From CAZYQW01 sp964649825 (GTDB lineage Bacteria > Planctomycetota > B15-G4 > JADJEK01): 60,534 bases of DNA. A program made the position numbers and the translations under genes. The DNA lies in contig CAZYQW010000093.1 of the NCBI GenBank assembly GCA_964649825.1, positions 1-60,534 of the forward strand, read 5' to 3'. The notes under the pieces were generated by a model that saw only the letters and a program-made list of their open reading frames with translations, was not told where the DNA came from and did no database searches. Below are positions 52,520-60,534 of the stretch, piece by piece (the first letter of the stretch is position 1; each line of letters starts with the position of its first letter).

Positions 52520-54103
52520 CTATCGCGAGCTTCTCGACGGCTCGGCGTCGCGCCCGTGCTCCGGGCGGCTCGGTCCCGGGTCGGGTTCGCTCCCGTTCCG
52601 CTCGAGCCGCCCGAGAGCGTCGACCTCGTGGATGACGAAGTAGTTCAGCCGCGCCGCGTTCAGGATCTTCTCGAAGTTGATCTTGTCGATCGTGTCCGAC
52701 GAGCGGTGATAGTCGGGATGGAAGCCGCTGAACAGGAACGTGATCGGCACCCCTTTCCGAGCGAAGTTGTAGTGGTCGCTGCGGCGGTAGACGCCCTCTT
52801 CGTCGTACTCGAACTCCAGCCGCACGTGCTCGTTCGCACGCAGCGTGGCGTCGTGGAGGTCCTGAGAGATGCGGCGGCTCCCGACCAGGTGGATCGTGTT
52901 CTCGTTCTCGCTCGGCGGTTCGCCGTCCTTCTCCTCGTTGCGACCGACCATGTCCATTTGGAGCAGGCAGACCATCTTGTCGAGCGGGAGGATCGGCGCT
53001 TCCGTGTAGTAGCGCGAGCCGATCAACCCGATCTCCTCGCCGCAGAACGCGAGAAAGACGACGCCGCGGCGCGGACGGACCGGGTTCGCGGCGAGCGCCT
53101 TGGCCACGAGCAGGACGGCGACGCAGCCCGAGCCGTCGTCGTCGGCGCCGAAGTACGTTCCGTCGTCTCGCACACCGAGGTGGTCGAGGTGAGCGCCGAC
53201 CCCGTAGTGTTCGGGCGCGAGGTCGGGGTCCCCGCCCTCGAGCAGCCCGACGACGTTCGGCACCATGAGCTCCTCGTCCGCCGTCCGCACCGTGAGGCGG
53301 ATCGTCCCGTCGCCGCGGGCCGTCACCACCGGATCGAGCGGCAACGCGTCGGGATCGACGAAGTCGGGCGACACGCCGAGAGCGAGGGCGAGCCGGCGCG
53401 CCGCCTCGGTCGTGAGGGTCACGCGTGGGGCGCGGGAGTCGTCCGGTCGTTCGTTCGCTGGTTCGTTGGATCGGTCGCGGTCGCCGACCTTGGCGCGCAG
53501 CCGGGTCTCCAGGGTCGCCGCGTCGTCGATCCGGATCGTGATCGCGGCGCCGATCCGGCGCAGCGGGCCGAAGAGGCGCCGCGGGACGCGGCCGTCGGTG
53601 ACGAGAACGAGGGCCTTGTCCTTCGCGTCGAAGTCCGACGGCAGCTCCACCCCGTCGCCGTCCGTGGAGACGCGGGCGAACACCACCTCCCCTTCGAACG
53701 ACCAGCCTCCCTCCGCGCGCGCGACGCCGAGGCCGGCGTTCCCTTCGATGAAGAGGTCGTCCGGGCCGGTGAGGCGGGTGCCGTTCGGCTCCGGCGTCGT
53801 GCGGACGAACGGTACGTTCTGGAAGTAGGAGCCGTCATCGCCGATCGGCGAGAGCCCGAGCTCGCGAAACCGCGCCGCCATGAACGCGGCGGCGCGCTCG
53901 TAGCCGACCTCGCCAGTGCCGCGGCCCGCGCACTCGGGGCCGGCCAAGTACTCGAGCCACGTTCGCGCGGAGTCGACGTCGATGGCCTCGAAGCCGGGTC
54001 GCTGCGCCTCGGGAAGGAGCGGCAGGAGCGCTTCGGCGGCGCCGGCGGGAGCGCACGGCAAGAGAATCGAGAGCAGGGCGACGGCGATCCGGCTTTGGCG
54101 CAT
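52520..54103 (-). CDS. Exported M28-family aminopeptidase
   Basis: A 527-residue protein with signal peptide IAVALLSILLPCAPAGA and GGAGGAG before the ATG. A PA-type insert lies around residues 130-250 (WSFEGEVVFARVSTDGDGVEL...KALVLVTDG). The catalytic zinc domain then follows from about 280: VGAHLDHLGV (zinc His), FGADDDGSGCVAVLL (bridging Asp), FLAFCGEEIGLIGSRYY (catalytic and metal Glu), LLQMDMVGRNEEKDG (metal Asp) and FLFSGFHPDYHRSSDTIDKINF (metal His). All five metal ligands appear present. It would release N-terminal residues or dipeptides outside the cytoplasm. The family name is secure; peptide preference is unknown. Confidence 0.9.
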   Translation of the reverse strand: MRQSRIAVALLSILLPCAPAGAAEALLPLLPEAQRPGFEAIDVDSARTWLEYLAGPECAGRGTGEVGYERAAAFMAARFRELGLSPIGDDGSYFQNVPFVRTTPEPNGTRLTGPDDLFIEGNAGLGVARAEGGWSFEGEVVFARVSTDGDGVELPSDFDAKDKALVLVTDGRVPRRLFGPLRRIGAAITIRIDDAATLETRLRAKVGDRDRSNEPANERPDDSRAPRVTLTTEAARRLALALGVSPDFVDPDALPLDPVVTARGDGTIRLTVRTADEELMVPNVVGLLEGGDPDLAPEHYGVGAHLDHLGVRDDGTYFGADDDGSGCVAVLLVAKALAANPVRPRRGVVFLAFCGEEIGLIGSRYYTEAPILPLDKMVCLLQMDMVGRNEEKDGEPPSENENTIHLVGSRRISQDLHDATLRANEHVRLEFEYDEEGVYRRSDHYNFARKGVPITFLFSGFHPDYHRSSDTIDKINFEKILNAARLNYFVIHEVDALGRLERNGSEPDPGPSRPEHGRDAEPSRSSR

Positions 54104-54189
54104 CGAGGACTCCTCCGAAGTCGGTGGCGGGCGATTCTATCGTGAGGGCCGCCGAAGCCGCGCGGCTCCGGGACTCTCGTCTGCCCTCG

Positions 54190-54348
54190 ATGCGTTACTC
54201 TTCCGTTTCCGTGAAAAGGTGCGTGGACGTGTCGGATTCGCGACCGGGACTGTTCGTCGGCGCCGACGAACCGGCGGACGTGATCGCGGCCGGGATCCAG
54301 GTCGTTGCGGGCGAGACGACCGTCCTCGACGTCGGTGCGGCCAAGTGA
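54190..54348 (+). pseudogene. Possible remnant of an exported beta-domain protein
   Basis: The frame from the ATG at 54190 ends DVIAAGIQVVAGETTVLDVGAAK, which resembles the last strands of carboxypeptidase-regulatory-like domains (pattern xVxAGETTxLDVG). No signal or upstream part is recognisable. Third positions are GC-rich only in the last two thirds. This may be a decayed fragment or chance. Confidence 0.25.
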
Positions 54349-54387
54349 CCCGCGGCGGCGCGGGAGCCGTTGGCCTACGATGGGGGC

Positions 54388-55974
54388 ATGACGCCAGCCA
54401 GAAGTCTGCCCCTCTCGATGCTCCTCGTCGTCGCGGCCGCCGCCGGCTGCGCCCGCCCGTACGTCGCGCGGGACCAGCCGCTGATCCCGCCGCTCGCGAT
54501 CTTCGCGGGTGACGTCATCGGGCCGTTCGACACCGTCGCCGACGGCGCGTCCGTGCGCCTGGCGTGGGTCGACCCGGTGTCGGGCGACGTCGTCGACCTC
54601 GCCGAGCAGACGACGGATCGGTTCAACGGCTACCGGTTCTCATCGCGGCGCGCCGGTCGGTACCGCCTCGTCGCGACCGCCCCGGGATGCCGTCCCGAAT
54701 CCGTCGAGTTCGAGATCGATCGCGACGCTTCGCTCGGGCACGACTTCCTTCTCGAGGCGACCCGGTCGACCCGCATCTCGGGGCGGCTCATCGACCCGGC
54801 CGGCGCGCCGCTCACCGTCGACGGGCTGGCGTTGCTCTTCCCCGCCGCGTTCGGTCACGACCCGAGCGACGTCGGTCCGGGCGCGGACGGCGTGGCCGAG
54901 GTCTACCCGCTGACCGGCGGGTCGGGCCTCGTCGCCCGATACGGTCCGCCCGACCGGCCGATCGGCGAGTTCGACGCCGCGCTCTCGGTCGAGGACGCGT
55001 CGTTCGACGTCGTGGTTCCGGCCGGCTTCGCGGGGATCCTCGAGCTGACGTTCCGGGGCGAGGTCGTCTCGCGGCACGATTGGCGCGACGGCGACGGCGG
55101 GCTCGTGCTCGCGATCGACGTCGATCGCCTGCGCGCGTCGCTCGGCGTCATCGACGTCGAGGTCGTCGCGTCCGACGGCGCCGCGCTCTCGAACGTCCTG
55201 GTCAGCCTGGTGCGCCGGGGCTCGATCGAGTCGGGCTCGACCGTGATCGATCGAGTGGACCTCGCCGACGTCGGGCCCTCGCTCCGCGCGATCGGAGTGC
55301 CGACCGGCGACGTGGTGGTGATCGTCGCGGCGGCCGGGCGCGCCGCCCGCGTCGAGACGGCGAGCGTGCGCGGGGGCGCCACGACGACGCTTCGGATCGC
55401 GTCCCCGCCGGCGGCGTCGGCGCGGGTGCGGCTTCTCGGTGCGAGCGCCGACGTGGCCGAGATCGTGGCCGACCGACTCGAGGTTCGGTCGCGCTCGGGC
55501 GCGCCGCTTCCTGCCCGTCACCGCATCGAGTGGACGGGAGGAACGCCGGAGATCGTCCTCACCGGCGCGCCGGTCGGCGACGTCGTGCTCGTCTCCGGCG
55601 TGAACACGCTCGCGGTGCGGCTCGACGCCGGGACGATGGCGTCGTTCGACTGGGCGCTCGAACCGGAGTACGAGGCGTTCCTGCCCATCCAGATTCTGCC
55701 GCGTCGCGAGGACCCGCGCGCGCGCAGCCGCGTCGTCGTCGTTCGATCGGAGCGCCGCGACGGACTGCTCGTGAGGGAAGCGGCGTTCGCGGCGACGTTC
55801 GACGGCAACGGCGGCGCGACGGTGCCGCTCGCTTTCACGCCCGGGCGCTACTGGATCACGAGCGCCATCCCCGACCTCGGGGCCGGAGGCTGGGACCGGC
55901 AGGACGTCGTCCTGCACGCGACCGACCACGGCCGCGTTCTCCTGCTCGACGGCGACTTCGAATGGAACGATTGA
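54388..55974 (+). CDS. Lipoprotein with carboxypeptidase-regulatory-like beta domains
   Basis: A 528-residue protein from the ATG at 54388. The lipobox is AAGC within LSMLLVVAAAAGCARP. Beta-domain phrases repeat: YRFSSRRAGRYRLVATAPGCRPESVEFEI, TRISGRLIDPAGAPLTVDGL, DVEVVASDGAALSNVLVSLVR, AVRLDAGTMASFDWALEPEYEAF, RYWITSAIPDLGAGGW. These fit CarboxypepD_reg-like/SpaA-like beta sandwiches rather than an enzyme. It is likely surface-exposed. The next gene (GMC oxidoreductase) begins 128 bases later on the same strand. No relation between them can be shown. Confidence 0.78.
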   Translation: MTPARSLPLSMLLVVAAAAGCARPYVARDQPLIPPLAIFAGDVIGPFDTVADGASVRLAWVDPVSGDVVDLAEQTTDRFNGYRFSSRRAGRYRLVATAPGCRPESVEFEIDRDASLGHDFLLEATRSTRISGRLIDPAGAPLTVDGLALLFPAAFGHDPSDVGPGADGVAEVYPLTGGSGLVARYGPPDRPIGEFDAALSVEDASFDVVVPAGFAGILELTFRGEVVSRHDWRDGDGGLVLAIDVDRLRASLGVIDVEVVASDGAALSNVLVSLVRRGSIESGSTVIDRVDLADVGPSLRAIGVPTGDVVVIVAAAGRAARVETASVRGGATTTLRIASPPAASARVRLLGASADVAEIVADRLEVRSRSGAPLPARHRIEWTGGTPEIVLTGAPVGDVVLVSGVNTLAVRLDAGTMASFDWALEPEYEAFLPIQILPRREDPRARSRVVVVRSERRDGLLVREAAFAATFDGNGGATVPLAFTPGRYWITSAIPDLGAGGWDRQDVVLHATDHGRVLLLDGDFEWND

Positions 55975-56102
55975 GTCGACCGGCGACGACGGGGATCGGG
56001 CGGCTCGCGCCTCGATGCCGCGTCGGGTAGCCTCTCCGCGCGAACCGGTCGAGTCGGCCGGGCGGACGCGCCGCCCGGGGCAGGACGCCGGCGTGGCGGA
56101 GC

Positions 56103-57794
56103 ATGATCCGGGACCTCACAGACCAAGACGGCGACCCGCCGCCCTACGACCTGTGCATCGTCGGATCGGGCCCGTCCGGCGCGACGGTGGCGAACGAGCT
56201 GAAGACGTCGGGTCTCCGCGTCTGCGTGCTCGAGAGCGGCCTGGCGCGTCCGACGCGGCGCGGCGACCGGCTGCGGCGCGTCATCAGCGACGGTCTGACC
56301 ATCAAGGACTACTCGCGCGAGCGCGTCCTCGGCGGTTCGTCGACGACGTGGGCCGGGCTCTCCAGCCCGCTCGACGAGGTCGACCTCGAGCCGCGTCCGT
56401 TCCTCGACCACTCCGGGTGGCCGATCCGCCGCGACGAGCTGCTCCCGTTCTACGAGGAGGCGGCCGCGCGCTATCGGTTCCCGGCGCTCGAGCGTTTTGG
56501 GCCGTCCGGGTTCGGCGCGATCAAAGCGAGGGGTGAGGTCGAGATTCGGCTCGACGGGATCGTGGAGAAGGTGTTCCTCGCCGCGGCCGAGCCGCAGGAC
56601 TTCGGACGCGAGCTCGGACCGATGTACGCGGCGACGGTCGACCTCTACCTCGACGCGACGGTCACCGCGCTCGAGGCCCACGCCGGGTCGCGCCTCGTCG
56701 CGTGCGCGGTCGTCCGTGATCGAACGGGGCGGGAGCGCCGCGTCCGCGCCGAGCGGTTCGTGATCGCGACGGGCGGGATCGAGAACGCGCGCCTGCTGCT
56801 CGCGTCGACCGATCTCTGTCCGTTCGGCCTCGGCAACGAGCAGGATCAGGTCGGCCGCTACCTGATGAACCACCCGAAGAACGACTACGGCGTGCTCCAC
56901 CTCGCGCGGCCGGTGGTCGACGTGCCGTACTACTTCGGGTGCCTTCACGAGGGGTTCGCCGGCTACGCCGGGCTGCGCTTGTCCGACGACCGCCAGCGCG
57001 AGCACCGGCTGCTCAACTCGTACGTCCGCTTCGAGCCGCTCTTTCCCTGGTCGGACTCGCGCGGCGTCGAGTCGTTGGTGCTGATCGCCAAGCGGAGCGC
57101 GTTCTTCCTGCGGGCGTGGAAGGCGGGACGGCGCGGCAAGGTCATCTCGTTGCGCGACTACTCGGAGACGGGCGACGATTCCGACCTCCAGAACGAGCGC
57201 ATGACGTTCGCGCGGCGGCTCGGCCTCGGCGTGAACATCGTGATCGACCTCCCGCGGGTCCTGGCGTACCTCTGGTTCCGGCTCGTCGAGAAGGCAGGAC
57301 CGCGGATCCGGCGCGTGCGGCTGAGGAACTTCATGGAGATGGAGCCGCGACCGGAGAACCGCGTCACGCTCGCCGACGAGCTCGACGAGGACGGCCGGCC
57401 GCTCCCGCGGGTGCGGTACGGTTTGACGGCGAAGGACAAGGTCTCGCTCGTCCGGTTGCACGAGGTGCTCGCGCGCGAGTTCGAGCGTTCCGGGCTCGGC
57501 CGTCTCGAGGGCCGGCTGGGCGACGAGGAGCGGTGGCCGATCGACCAGGACGCCTCGCATCACCTCGGCACGACGCGAATGGGGACGGATCCCCGCACGT
57601 CCGTCGTCGACCCCGACCAGAAGGTGCACGGCGTCGACAACGTCTACGTGGCCGGCGGATCGGTCTTCCCGACGAGCGGGTGCGCGAACCCGACGTTCAC
57701 GATCGTGGCGCTGTCGATTCGTCTCGCGCGCCATCTGCTGGAGACGACGCCGGCGACCGGAGGACGCGACCACGAGAGGAGCGTGAGTGGGTAG
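56103..57794 (+). CDS. GMC-family FAD oxidoreductase
   Basis: A 563-residue protein. FAD binding is by YDLCIVGSGPSGATVANELKTSG (GxGxxG) near the N-terminus. VLGGSSTTWAGL, then IATGGIENARLLLAS and the C-terminal DASHHLGTTRMGTDP with CANPTFTIVALSIRLARHL, follow the GMC_oxred_N/C pattern. The active-site His is in SHHLGTTRMG. It would oxidise an alcohol or sugar with FAD. It has no signal peptide. The next gene (Gfo/Idh-like) overlaps it by 8 bases, a pairing seen in sugar- and polysaccharide-related loci. The substrate is not known. Confidence 0.9.
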   Translation: MIRDLTDQDGDPPPYDLCIVGSGPSGATVANELKTSGLRVCVLESGLARPTRRGDRLRRVISDGLTIKDYSRERVLGGSSTTWAGLSSPLDEVDLEPRPFLDHSGWPIRRDELLPFYEEAAARYRFPALERFGPSGFGAIKARGEVEIRLDGIVEKVFLAAAEPQDFGRELGPMYAATVDLYLDATVTALEAHAGSRLVACAVVRDRTGRERRVRAERFVIATGGIENARLLLASTDLCPFGLGNEQDQVGRYLMNHPKNDYGVLHLARPVVDVPYYFGCLHEGFAGYAGLRLSDDRQREHRLLNSYVRFEPLFPWSDSRGVESLVLIAKRSAFFLRAWKAGRRGKVISLRDYSETGDDSDLQNERMTFARRLGLGVNIVIDLPRVLAYLWFRLVEKAGPRIRRVRLRNFMEMEPRPENRVTLADELDEDGRPLPRVRYGLTAKDKVSLVRLHEVLAREFERSGLGRLEGRLGDEERWPIDQDASHHLGTTRMGTDPRTSVVDPDQKVHGVDNVYVAGGSVFPTSGCANPTFTIVALSIRLARHLLETTPATGGRDHERSVSG

Positions 57795-58815
57795 AGAACG
57801 GAAGCGGATCGTAATCGTGGGAGCGGGGCGGCGGGTGATCGAGACCGCGCTTCCCGTCGTACGCGCGTCGTCGGATCGCTACGAGCTCGCGGGCGTCTTC
57901 GCGCGCTCGTCGCGGCGGCTCGACGACGGGACCGAGGTGCGCGCCGTGGAGGAGCTCCGCGGCGATCGGCTGGCCGACGGCGACCTCGTCTACGTCGTCG
58001 TGAAGAAGGACGCGGTGCCCGACGTGCTCGGGCGGCTCGCGCGCTGCGGCCCCGACCGGCTCGACCTCCTGCTCGAGACGCCGGTCCTGCTGTTCAAGCA
58101 CTTCCGCCACGCGGCGGCGCTGCGGCGGTTTCGCCACGCGTGGGCGGCCGAGGACTGCGTGGCGCTCCCGTGGCTCGACGTGGCGCGCGAGGTGGTGCGA
58201 GTGGGGACGATCGGCGCGCTGCGGCGCGTCATCCTCTATCAATCGGCGTACCGATACCACGCGCTCGCGATCGTGAAGCAACTGTTCGACGGACACGCGC
58301 CGCGGCGTGGACGCCACCGGCGGCTGAGCCCGCACTTCGAGCAACGCGACCTCGTCTACCCCGGGGATCGGACCGCCTGGGTCCTGGAGCCGCGCGACTA
58401 CCCGACCGGACGGTTCCTGCTGATCGGCGAGCGCGGGTCGCTCTCCGACGACGGGCAGGCGACGGCCGGCAACCATCGGATCGAGCCGATCGACGAGGCG
58501 GGACGCTGCGTCGGGTTTCGCGCGGCGGGGATCGAGCGCCGGCTCGACGAAGTCGAATCGACGTTGATGGGGGAGCGGCCGCCCGGCGGCGTGACCGCGC
58601 GGATGGAGGGACAGAAGCGCGTCGGGTTCCTCCGGCTGCTGCGACGGATCGCGGACGGGTCCGGCGCCTACCCGACGGACGACGCGCTCGACGACATGAT
58701 CGTCGACTACGCGCTCGAGAAGCTCGGTCGCTATCGTCGCTCTCCGTTCACCTCGGGTACGTCGGCGGGCGGCCGTGCGCTCTTCGCGGCGATCTCGAGG
58801 TTCGCGGGGCGATGA
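57787..58815 (+). CDS. Gfo/Idh/MocA-like NAD(P)-binding protein
   Basis: A 342-residue protein with a GTG start, AGGAG-CGTGA upstream, and an 8-base overlap with the GMC gene. The Rossmann motif is RIVIVGAGRRVIETALPVV, and the first domain continues FARSSRRLDDGTEVRAVEEL and LVYVVVKKDAVPDVLGRLA. The later half has the fold's LLLETPVLLFKHFRHAAAL and a C-terminal substrate domain. The EKP catalytic motif of Gfo/Idh enzymes is replaced by LLETPVLL, so the chemistry may differ or the protein may be inactive. It would act on the product of the GMC enzyme or a linked sugar. Confidence 0.75.
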   Translation: MGRERKRIVIVGAGRRVIETALPVVRASSDRYELAGVFARSSRRLDDGTEVRAVEELRGDRLADGDLVYVVVKKDAVPDVLGRLARCGPDRLDLLLETPVLLFKHFRHAAALRRFRHAWAAEDCVALPWLDVAREVVRVGTIGALRRVILYQSAYRYHALAIVKQLFDGHAPRRGRHRRLSPHFEQRDLVYPGDRTAWVLEPRDYPTGRFLLIGERGSLSDDGQATAGNHRIEPIDEAGRCVGFRAAGIERRLDEVESTLMGERPPGGVTARMEGQKRVGFLRLLRRIADGSGAYPTDDALDDMIVDYALEKLGRYRRSPFTSGTSAGGRALFAAISRFAGR

Positions 58816-58897
58816 CGTCGATCGGCGCCGCGCCGAGCACGATCGCTACGATGGCCGCACCACGTCGCTCGACCGAAGGCCATCGAACCAACCTCCC

Positions 58898-60400
58898 ATG
58901 AAGCGCGCGCTCTTCCTCTTGGGCTCCTTCGCCGTCTCCATCTTCGTACCGGCGTCCCTCTCCGTGTCGGCGGCACCGCCGAGCGTCGACGCGGGAGAGT
59001 TCGTCCTCGTCTTCCTCCGGATCGGCGAGCACGCGGGCGACGTGCCGCGCGACGAGCGCGCGGCGGCCATGCGCGGGCACTTCGAGAACATGGGACGTCT
59101 CGTCAAGGAGGGCAAGCTCCTCGTCGCCGGGCCGCTCGGAGAGCCGCGCGTGGTGCCGGCGAACCGGGGGATCTTCGTGCTCGACACGCCCGACGTCGAG
59201 ACGGCGCGCGCTTGGTCCGGGACCGACCCCGCCGTGAAGGCCGGGATCTTCGACGTCGTCGCCCTGCCGTTTCGAGCGTCCGCGGTCATGCGACGCATCC
59301 CCGATCTCGATCGAGCGGCCGGGAAACGGCGGGAAGCGCGCGGCGAGGAGTCGTTCGTCGGTCGAAGCTACGTCATCGCCGCGACGTCCGATGAAGCCGC
59401 GGCGGAGCGCCTTCGCGCGGCGGCCGGGGAGTCCGGGCGCGTCCTCTACGCCGGGCGCCTCGGTGCGGGCGACGCGGCCCAGTCCGCGTTCTGCCTCGAT
59501 GTGACCGGCGTGGAGGAGGCACGCGCGCTCGCCGGCGAGGCCGGAGCGTGGGACTTGCACCCGTGGTACGCGAGCGACGTGCTGACCGACCTGCCGTGGT
59601 TGGCGGCGCATCCGTCCGCGCCGACGTTCGCGCTCCGCCTGCTGCCGGAGGAGGGACGGCTCGCTCTGTTCCGTCCCGCGTTCGCGAAGCACGTCGACGT
59701 CTTCGGCGTGGTCGTGGTCGCGACCGACGGCACGCCGGACGCCAGCGTCGTCCGCGCCGCTCACGTCCTCGCGCAGTGTCTCGACAACGACGAGGACGGG
59801 GTCCCCGACGTGCCCGCGGTCGTCGACGCGCTGGTCGAGGCCGGCGCGTTCCTGGCGATCACGTCCTCGGCCGACGAGCTCGCGTCCGTCGCGGTCGCGC
59901 TGCGCGCCGTCGCCTCGACCTTCACCATCGGGCGCACGCTTCGCGCCGGCGCGGCGGGCTCGGGCGGCTCGCCGCCCGAGCGGGATGCCTCCATCGACGC
60001 GGCGCTCGAGGAGTCGCTCCTGCTCGTGTCGCACGGCTACGCGCGAGCGCTTCCGGAGGTGTTCGGGCTGGCGCCGGGATCGCTGCTCACGCGCGCGATG
60101 GACCGCGCCCGCGGCGGGCGCTTCCTCGCCGTTCCGGAGGAGTACCCCCCGCGCGCGTGGTTCCACCTCGCCGACGCGGACTGCGACTACGCGGAGCAGG
60201 CGTCGCGCTACTTCTACTGGTCGCTCAGCTCCCGGCTCGGCGCCCACGAGGACCCGTCCCGAGCCGCCGCGGTCGCGGGGGAGTGGGATCTCCCGACGGC
60301 GAAGCTGGTGGCCGAACGCGACGCGCCGGTCGAGCTGCTCCTGACCGGCGGCACGTACGTCGTGCCCACGCGCCTTCCCGACGGCGGCTATCGACGCTAG
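58898..60400 (+). CDS. Exported protein with two YciI-like domains and a Ca-binding-like C-terminal domain
   Basis: A 500-residue protein from the ATG at 58898, with signal peptide LFLLGSFAVSIFVPASLSVSA. Two YCII-related ferredoxin-like domains follow: the first from FVLVFLRIGEHAGDV to ANRGIFVLDTPDVETARAW, the second from GRSYVIAATSDEAAAERL to SAFCLDVTGVEEARALAG. The C-terminal 300 residues begin FAKHVDVFGVVVVATDGTPDASVVRAAHVLAQCLDNDEDGVPDV and include a DNDEDGVPD calcium-type loop. This resembles a conserved uncharacterised family. The last codon (TAG) is supplied by the palindromic element at the window end, so the native C-terminus may have been altered. Confidence 0.75.
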   Translation: MKRALFLLGSFAVSIFVPASLSVSAAPPSVDAGEFVLVFLRIGEHAGDVPRDERAAAMRGHFENMGRLVKEGKLLVAGPLGEPRVVPANRGIFVLDTPDVETARAWSGTDPAVKAGIFDVVALPFRASAVMRRIPDLDRAAGKRREARGEESFVGRSYVIAATSDEAAAERLRAAAGESGRVLYAGRLGAGDAAQSAFCLDVTGVEEARALAGEAGAWDLHPWYASDVLTDLPWLAAHPSAPTFALRLLPEEGRLALFRPAFAKHVDVFGVVVVATDGTPDASVVRAAHVLAQCLDNDEDGVPDVPAVVDALVEAGAFLAITSSADELASVAVALRAVASTFTIGRTLRAGAAGSGGSPPERDASIDAALEESLLLVSHGYARALPEVFGLAPGSLLTRAMDRARGGRFLAVPEEYPPRAWFHLADADCDYAEQASRYFYWSLSSRLGAHEDPSRAAAVAGEWDLPTAKLVAERDAPVELLLTGGTYVVPTRLPDGGYRR

Positions 60401-60534
60401 TGGTGTGATTCAGATTGTTGGTGGATTATCCGGAGGTCATCGTCGTCGCTGGCAAGGCGCGACGACGACCGCGTATTCGAGATACGTCGAGGAGGAGCAA
60501 CGCAGCAAGCGATGACGAGGGCCCCGGAGAAACG
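60397..60534. repeat. Left part of a palindromic MITE-like element (terminal copy 2)
   Basis: CTAGTGGTGTGATTCAGA (60397-60414) is the inverted partner of 121-138, TTGTTG follows (TTGTTG also in the other arm after one extra base), and 60423-60534 repeats bases 1-112 exactly. The TAG at 60398-60400 is the stop codon of the last gene. Joining the two ends would give one complete element of about 165 bp with 24-25 bp terminal inverted repeats. Two reading options exist: a circular molecule, or two copies of one element in the same orientation. Gene content favours the second. Confidence 0.7.

Noticed and set aside
54124..54348. Full 74-codon gene upstream of the lipoprotein
   Set aside because: The first third has no coding character and no domain fits; only the end hints at a beta-domain remnant.

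Overview
The window is a very GC-rich bacterial segment packed with chromosomal-type genes. The best guess is a Planctomycetota-like lineage; this is inferred, since no rRNA or marker phylogeny is present. The clues are: several exported proteins that end in the same hydrophobic C-terminal beta-type module; an ECF sigma factor overlapping a Ser/Thr kinase-TPR gene; ASPIC/UnbV and FG-GAP proteins; a Ni-superoxide dismutase with an export signal; and a lexA-imuA-imuB-dnaE2 mutagenesis cassette.

Layout. Both ends carry the same 112 bases. The flanking sequence makes them the interior of a palindromic, MITE-like element of about 165 bp with CTAGTGGTGTGATTCAGA terminal inverted repeats. 0.1-4.5 kb: GIY-YIG protein, O-antigen ligase/polymerase-like protein, and an SRPBCC-HTH operon with two matched palindromic operators. 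4.7-10.9 kb: three exported proteins (unknown, endonuclease I, FG-GAP propeller). 11-16 kb: class III cyclase, a 58-residue membrane ORF, and a large FG-GAP/ASPIC-UnbV/thioredoxin-like lipoprotein with one in-frame UGA followed by a SECIS-like hairpin. 16-23.5 kb: TetR regulator with a perfect 16-bp palindrome, DUF4212 plus acetate-type Na+ symporter, DUF2293 protein, osmolyte ABC importer (ATPase plus fused binding-protein/permease), and a secreted HtrA-like protease. 23.5-31 kb: exported DUF3352-like and VCBS proteins and an RND permease. 31-36.3 kb: sulfotransferase, cytidylyltransferase, glycosyltransferase-like protein, hybrid histidine kinase, DPM1-like glycosyltransferase. 36.5-39 kb: exported Ni-SOD, lipoprotein, exported protein. 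39-45 kb: SOS mutasome cassette on the minus strand. 45-49 kb: ECF sigma factor, kinase-TPR, half-size GDT1. 49-54 kb: exported and peptidase genes with a YqgE protein. 54-60.4 kb: lipoprotein, GMC oxidoreductase, Gfo/Idh-like protein, exported double-YciI protein whose stop codon lies in the terminal element.

The most interesting candidate is the in-frame UGA in the 13.2-16.1 kb gene, which may be a selenoprotein or a nonsense mutation. Other leads are the two operators at 4.46-4.52 kb, the SOS-cassette promoter/operator that moves the lexA start, the exported Ni-SOD, the MITE-like element, and the shared C-terminal module. No tRNA, rRNA, CRISPR array, prophage, transposase or plasmid replication gene was recognised. 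Start codons were moved downstream where a Shine-Dalgarno sequence or signal peptide supported it.
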